Shown here piece by piece: positions 5,792 through 9,820 of a DNA stretch of 9,820 nt. The DNA comes from Eubacteriales bacterium. Its GTDB lineage: Bacteria; Bacillota; Clostridia; Oscillospirales; CAG-272. The translations under genes and the position numbers were made by a program. The first letter of the stretch is position 1. Each line of letters opens with the position of its first letter. Where the stretch lies: the NCBI GenBank assembly GCA_028709565.1, contig JAQVWU010000077.1, forward strand, positions 1-9,820, in the 5' to 3' direction. Below the pieces are notes generated by a model. The model had not been told where the DNA came from, made no database searches, and saw nothing but the letters and a program-made list of their open reading frames with translations.

Positions 5792-7168
5792 ATGAAAGAC
5801 AGAATATTTATCGCGGTCGTTTGCTCCATCTTACTTATATTTTTTCTGGCCTCTCCCGTCATCGCCGCCCTCAGCGTATGGGGGCCTCTTGACGCGCTGA
5901 ACACCAAGAATCTCTTCGTCACTGAAAAAATATACGGGGGCGACACCCCGGCGTCGGCGCTGCTAAACACGGTGGAGGAAACAAAGACCTTTCTGCGCAA
6001 CGTCTATATAAACTGCATCCCCTTTTATGACAGTCTGGTATCGTCGGTACAGTCGGCGGAAATGTCAATGCTGCGGGTGACCGATAATGTCGTGCGGCCG
6101 ATTTTAACCCGGGACAGCGTGAGCGTTTTACAAAACGACTCCGGGGCAGACGATACTTCGGATAAAACCGATAAAACCGGCGGCGGAAGCGAAACGCAAA
6201 AAGAGGAGCCGCCTCCGGTGGATTATTACTCGATTTTTCTCGGCGGAAACGGCAGACCGAATTTCTACGCTATAGAACCGCTCAAGGTATTGGAGCGGGT
6301 GGAGGGCGCGCGGGACAAAGAACTGGAAAAGCTGGCCGAACGTCAGCTGCGGCATATCCACCGGCTCAGAGAAGCGACGCCGGGGATCAATTATTATATC
6401 TACATGGGCACCAGACTCCAGGAATCCGCGATATTTAACGATTTGATTACGGGCGCCGATTCAACCCTTCCCTATCTTGAATTTTTTATTGACTGCCTGG
6501 ACAGCGATATCAAATTCGACTATATGCGGATGGATACGCCGGAGGACAGGGTCAATAAATCCTTCCGCACCGACCACCACTGGAACATTTTCGGCGCCTA
6601 TGAAGGCTATCAACAGATTATAAATATGATGTATGAGGATTCCCCGGAAATAGGCAGGCCCGTCGAATATGAGATAATCCAGGTTCCGGATATTAAGTGG
6701 TTCGGTTCCCTCGGTTCCACAATCGGTCATAACGACATGGGATACGCCGACAATTTCCATATCCTGGACACCAGCAGCCTGCCGAGATACGGCGGGAACA
6801 ATTATCGCATAAATGACATGCTGGCAAGTTTCATGAACGGGGAATTCAATAAATTCGGCGTGGGTTTCGACTATTACGCCGCGTATAATCCCCCGCAGGA
6901 CAAATATGTGTTCCCCGACAACGACACGGGCCGCAACCTGCTGCTGCTGGGCGATTCCTATTCATGGTCTATAACGACGATAATAGCCTCGCATTTTGAC
7001 AGGACATATTGCCATAACAGACCATGGACGATTCCCGCAGACGTTACATACGATTACCGCGAGCTCATAGCGGAGAACGAGATAACCGATGTTTTGATAC
7101 TGTTGTACTCAAGCCGGCTGCTGTTCGGATATGACGGGACCGACTTTGCGCGTATGCTGACAGATTAA
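5792..7168 (+). CDS. DHHW family / AlgJ-like SGNH O-acetyltransferase
   Basis: This 458-residue extracytoplasmic protein is probably the transferase partner of the following MBOAT protein, placing acetyl groups on a cell-surface glycan. An N-terminal signal anchor (about residues 5-26) puts the rest outside the membrane. A charged low-complexity linker (about 112-142, with a DKTDKT repeat) follows. The catalytic fold then carries the family's namesake motif DHHW (Asp261-His262-His263-Trp264, in FRTDHHWN) and GDSYS (387-391), where Ser389 would be the SGNH nucleophile. This is the same Asp-His...Ser arrangement as in AlgJ and AlgX of alginate acetylation. AAGGA lies 5 nt before ATG 5792. The MBOAT gene starts 33 bp downstream. 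Family and pairing are firm; the glycan acceptor is unknown. Confidence 0.88.
   Translation: MKDRIFIAVVCSILLIFFLASPVIAALSVWGPLDALNTKNLFVTEKIYGGDTPASALLNTVEETKTFLRNVYINCIPFYDSLVSSVQSAEMSMLRVTDNVVRPILTRDSVSVLQNDSGADDTSDKTDKTGGGSETQKEEPPPVDYYSIFLGGNGRPNFYAIEPLKVLERVEGARDKELEKLAERQLRHIHRLREATPGINYYIYMGTRLQESAIFNDLITGADSTLPYLEFFIDCLDSDIKFDYMRMDTPEDRVNKSFRTDHHWNIFGAYEGYQQIINMMYEDSPEIGRPVEYEIIQVPDIKWFGSLGSTIGHNDMGYADNFHILDTSSLPRYGGNNYRINDMLASFMNGEFNKFGVGFDYYAAYNPPQDKYVFPDNDTGRNLLLLGDSYSWSITTIIASHFDRTYCHNRPWTIPADVTYDYRELIAENEITDVLILLYSSRLLFGYDGTDFARMLTD
6161..6178. repeat. Two tandem 9-bp repeats in the DHHW-protein linker
   Basis: GATAAAACC occurs twice head to tail, in frame, encoding DKTDKT from residue 124. 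It lies in the low-complexity linker between the membrane anchor and the catalytic domain, where length changes should be tolerated. Confidence 0.7.
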
Positions 7169-7201
7169 TCCGAAAAAAACAAACGGAGAGTGCCATAAAA
7201 A

Positions 7202-8614
7202 ATGTTGTTTTCTGATCTTGTGTTCCTTTTCTTTTTCCTGCCCCTGTTTTTTTTATGTACGTTTATCTTCAAAAACAGCATTCCCGCAAAAAATATGATA
7301 ATCCTGGCTTTCTCCTTTGTGTTCTACGCGTGGGGGGAACCGGTATACATATTGCTGTTGATTCTGTCCATAGCCGTAAACTACGCCGCCGGGTTATTGC
7401 TGGATATGGCCGGCAATAAAAGCCGGCGTAAAGCCGTATTGGTCGGCGCTGTGATATTCAATCTGGCGCTGCTGGGATTTTTTAAGTATATCGGATTTAT
7501 TATAGAAAACATAAACGTCATCTCCGGCCTGGCTCTGCCCGTTCCGGAAATCGAGCTGCCCATAGGCATATCGTTCTATACCTTTCAGATTATGTCCTAT
7601 GTTATCGACATGTACCGCTCGGAGGTGAAGGTGCAGGAAAACCCGCTGTATCTCGGTGCCTATCTGGTCGCCTTTCCGCAGCTCATTGCCGGCCCCATTG
7701 TGCGATATCAGACCATAGCCGAAGAGCTGGAGGAGCGCAGCGTTTCCACCGAGGATTTCGCCTACGGTATGCGCAGGTTTATCATAGGTCTGAGCAAAAA
7801 GGTGCTTATTGCGAATCAGGCTGCCGTTGTCGCCGACGGTCTGCTGTCCGGCGGTATTGAAATAACATCCTTCGGCGCCGCGGGAGCCTGGCTGGCGATG
7901 ATCGCCTATTCGGTGCAGATCTATTACGATTTCAACGGATATTCCGATATGGCCATCGGTATGGGCCGCGCCATGGGTTTCCACTACCTGGAAAACTTCA
8001 AAAATCCCTACCAGGCCGATTCGGCCTCCGACTTCTGGCGCAGATGGCATATATCGCTGTCCACCTTCTTCAGGGATTACGTATATATACCCATGGGCGG
8101 CAACCGCGTGCCCGTTCACAGATGGATATTCAATATGCTGACCGTCTGGTTGTTGACCGGTCTGTGGCACGGCGCCAGCTGGAACTTCATACTGTGGGGA
8201 CTGTATTTCGGCGTAATACTCATCGCCGAGAAGTTTTTGCTCAAATACAGACCTAAAATAAAGGCGCTCAATCATATCACGGCGCTGTTTATAATCATTA
8301 TCGGGTGGACCATATTCCGGTGCGAAAGCCTCTCCCTGATATCGGATACGCTGCTCACAATGCTCGGCGCGTCGGGCTTAATCGACCTGAAAAGCCTGTA
8401 TGCCTCAGGCACCCTCAATCTGCTGTATATCACCGCGATAATATGCGGTATCGCGGGCTGTGTCCCCGCAATAAGGACCACCCTGCCGTCAAAGCTCAGG
8501 GCAAGACCCGGCGGGGCGACTGCCCTGGACATAGGCCTGATAATGGCGCTGCTGCTGTCCATTGCCGTTTTGGCAAGAGGATCATATAATCCCTTTATCT
8601 ATTTCAGATTCTGA
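7202..8614 (+). CDS. MBOAT-family O-acyltransferase (AlgI/DltB-like)
   Basis: This 470-residue polytopic membrane protein should pass an acyl (probably acetyl) group from the cytoplasm to the outside for its DHHW partner. The N-terminus MLFSDLVFLFFFLPLFF is typical of AlgI-like proteins. The conserved core includes GISFYTFQIMSYVID (about 124-138), FPQLIAGPIVRY (about 159-170), YYDFNGYSDMAIG (about 241-253), FWRRWHISLSTFFRDYVYIPMGG with His283, and the active-site LWHGASWNFILWG with His323, matching the essential MBOAT histidine. About ten hydrophobic segments cover the chain, and length matches the family. GGAG lies 13 nt before the ATG, a rather long spacing; the nearer GTG at 7190 runs into a stop, so ATG 7202 stands. 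It ends 8 bp from the convergent AraC gene with no terminator visible. Confidence 0.93.
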   Translation: MLFSDLVFLFFFLPLFFLCTFIFKNSIPAKNMIILAFSFVFYAWGEPVYILLLILSIAVNYAAGLLLDMAGNKSRRKAVLVGAVIFNLALLGFFKYIGFIIENINVISGLALPVPEIELPIGISFYTFQIMSYVIDMYRSEVKVQENPLYLGAYLVAFPQLIAGPIVRYQTIAEELEERSVSTEDFAYGMRRFIIGLSKKVLIANQAAVVADGLLSGGIEITSFGAAGAWLAMIAYSVQIYYDFNGYSDMAIGMGRAMGFHYLENFKNPYQADSASDFWRRWHISLSTFFRDYVYIPMGGNRVPVHRWIFNMLTVWLLTGLWHGASWNFILWGLYFGVILIAEKFLLKYRPKIKALNHITALFIIIIGWTIFRCESLSLISDTLLTMLGASGLIDLKSLYASGTLNLLYITAIICGIAGCVPAIRTTLPSKLRARPGGATALDIGLIMALLLSIAVLARGSYNPFIYFRF

Positions 8615-8622
8615 TTTAAATA

Positions 8623-9489
8623 TCACTTAAAATGCTTTTCCCGGTATTCCTGCGGCGTTACCGATTTTGCGACCTTGAAATCCGAAATAAAATGGCTGAC
8701 CGATCCGTAGCCGGTTTCCTTCGAGATACGCTTAACCGAATAATCGGTAATATCAAGCAGTTGACATGCCTTCATTATGCGATATGTCTTTATATAGGCA
8801 AAGGGTGTATATCCGGTATACTGTTTAAAGACGCGTATAGTGTGCCCCGCGGATTTGTATATAAGCCGGCTCAGGTCCTCCATTGTCATCTTCTCCATGT
8901 AATGCGTGTCAATATATTGCAGCATTTGGTTGATCATGTCGTTATTTTCCGGCCCCATATGCTCATACTGCAGCGCCTGTTCCAGCATATCGTGAAACAG
9001 CCGGGATATAATGCCCGAATCGTTTATCCCCGATTGGATGCCGAACTTCTGTGAATCAAGCAGCATATCTATCTTGACCGTCAGCTGATTAATATTGACC
9101 GCGCGGTAAACGTAACCGTTTTCCTCCGTTATAAAATCCAGCATATCGGTGGACGGTCCTTTTCTCACATGTATCCAGAAAAACTCCCACTGAGAACCGG
9201 TCGTATAAACATGGGGTATATCCGGCGGGATTATGCAGACCGAATGTGCCTTCGCCGTATACTTAACATTTTCGATGACTATAGCCCCGGCGCCCTTTAC
9301 CGTCAGCATTATCAGATACTCGCCGGGCATTCCGTCGGTCCGGGTTATTCTGTAATTTTTGTCAACGCAATGCCAGCCGAAATGCGGTGTGATATTGAGA
9401 ATCCCGTCGAACCGGTCGGCGATTATCCGGCGTATTTCTCTGGTTTCCCCGCACGGGATATTGTTTATCATCAGAGATGTTTTATTCAT
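8623..9489 (-). CDS. AraC-family transcriptional regulator
   Basis: This is a 288-residue ligand-responsive DNA-binding protein. The N-terminal half (about 15-165) is a cupin-like sensor; the stretch SVCIIPPDIPHVYTTGSQWEFFWIHV is characteristic of AraC proteins that bind small ligands, often sugars. The C-terminal 100 residues hold the two helix-turn-helix motifs: the first in MEDLSRLIYKSAGHTIRVFKQYTG, the second in VKRISKETGYGSVSHFISDFK, ending in the usual VTPQEYR. The GHT in place of the usual SxxYLSRxFK lead is a mild deviation. AAGGA lies about 5 nt before ATG 9489. It is divergent from the UroD-like gene with 60 bp between the starts, so that gene is its likeliest target (inference). 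No effector can be named. Confidence 0.92.
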   Translation of the reverse strand: MNKTSLMINNIPCGETREIRRIIADRFDGILNITPHFGWHCVDKNYRITRTDGMPGEYLIMLTVKGAGAIVIENVKYTAKAHSVCIIPPDIPHVYTTGSQWEFFWIHVRKGPSTDMLDFITEENGYVYRAVNINQLTVKIDMLLDSQKFGIQSGINDSGIISRLFHDMLEQALQYEHMGPENNDMINQMLQYIDTHYMEKMTMEDLSRLIYKSAGHTIRVFKQYTGYTPFAYIKTYRIMKACQLLDITDYSVKRISKETGYGSVSHFISDFKVAKSVTPQEYREKHFK

Positions 9490-9503
9490 GAAATTCCTTT
9501 CTT

Positions 9504-9515
9504 GTTATTAATAAC
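9504..9515. promoter_or_regulatory. 12-bp palindrome in the AraC / UroD-like divergent gap
   Basis: GTTATTAATAAC is a perfect palindrome centred between 9509 and 9510, in the 60-bp region shared by the two divergent genes and about 15 bp from the AraC start codon. It could be a regulator site. AraC proteins usually prefer direct repeats and AT-rich palindromes arise easily by chance, so this is weak. Confidence 0.35.
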
Positions 9516-9549
9516 TATTTTACCGCACTTTTATTAAAGGAGAAGACCT

Positions 9550-9820
9550 ATGACCTCAAAAGAAAGATTTACCCGCATGTATCAGCACAGGGAGGCTGAC
9601 CGCATACCCATAGTGGATTCGCCCTGGGCGGGCACCTTCAGAAGATGGCACCGGGAAGGTCTGCCGAACAATATCGACTGGACCGAGTATTTCAACATCG
9701 ACAAGACCGCGAGTATCGGCTGCGATATTTCGCCGAGATATGAACACCGTGTCATCGAAGAGACCGAAGATTATGTGATTTACACAACCGCCTGGGGCGC
9801 GACCCAGAAAAGCTTTAAAA
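9550..9820 (+). CDS. Uroporphyrinogen decarboxylase-family protein, N-terminal part
   Basis: Only the first 90 residues are inside the window. MTSKERFTRMYQHREADRIP followed by IVDSPWAGTFRRWHREGLP is the usual opening of UroD-superfamily proteins; in Clostridia most such paralogues are not haem enzymes but relatives of corrinoid-dependent methyltransferases (MtaA/MtbA type) of unknown substrate. The residues that would separate a true decarboxylase from a zinc methyltransferase lie downstream and cannot be checked. AAAGGAG (9536-9542) is 7 nt before the ATG, a strong ribosome binding site. The gene is divergent from the AraC regulator, which suggests inducible control and a catabolic or accessory role rather than housekeeping haem synthesis. 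Confidence 0.8.
   Translation, partial: MTSKERFTRMYQHREADRIPIVDSPWAGTFRRWHREGLPNNIDWTEYFNIDKTASIGCDISPRYEHRVIEETEDYVIYTTAWGATQKSFK

Noticed and set aside
7394..8275. Long minus-strand open frame (293 codons) opposite the MBOAT gene
   Set aside because: It lies wholly antisense to a textbook MBOAT coding sequence, and the product has no coherent fold or membrane pattern.

Overview
The window looks like chromosomal DNA from an anaerobic low-to-mid-GC Firmicute, most likely a Clostridia member of the Oscillospirales type. This is inferred from strong AGGAGG-like ribosome binding sites, near-consensus sigma-A promoters, a YozG-type XRE regulator, a DUF3842 protein, a lipoprotein sugar-binding protein with an EF-hand-like loop, and an AraC regulator beside a UroD-family protein. 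I see no rRNA, tRNA, CRISPR, phage or insertion sequence. Nearly all of the DNA is ordinary coding sequence.

Left part (1-1636). A membrane-anchored protein running off the left edge on the minus strand appears broken by a frameshift. It diverges from a small regulatory module: a 70-residue XRE regulator overlapping a four-helix membrane protein. A DUF3842 protein of unknown function follows. The two divergent promoters are both readable, and their -35 boxes form an inverted repeat.

Middle-left (1639-4363, minus strand). A consensus sigma-A promoter drives a unit of an extracellular solute-binding lipoprotein followed 30 bp later by a radical SAM enzyme. Between promoter and lipoprotein gene lie about 31 codons that read like the C-terminus of another solute-binding protein, probably the scar of a deleted upstream paralogue. 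No permease or ATPase gene is present in the window.

Middle-right (4500-8614, plus strand). A second promoter leads to a secreted, C-terminally anchored protein with two related discoidin-like modules. A perfect 14-bp hairpin follows, then a DHHW/AlgJ-type SGNH protein and an MBOAT O-acyltransferase. The last two form the usual two-part machine for acetylating an extracytoplasmic glycan: the MBOAT protein carries the acyl group across the membrane and the DHHW protein transfers it outside. The surface protein may bind the same or a related glycan (inference).

Right end (8623-9820). An AraC-family regulator is convergent with the MBOAT gene and divergent from a UroD/corrinoid-methyltransferase-like gene cut by the right edge. 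A perfect 12-bp palindrome lies in the 60-bp gap between them.

Nothing here is convincingly a brand-new system. The most interesting points are the solute-binding-protein scar, the radical SAM protein with an altered GGEP-like motif, the surface-protein plus O-acetylation locus with its hairpin, and the frameshifted gene at the left edge.
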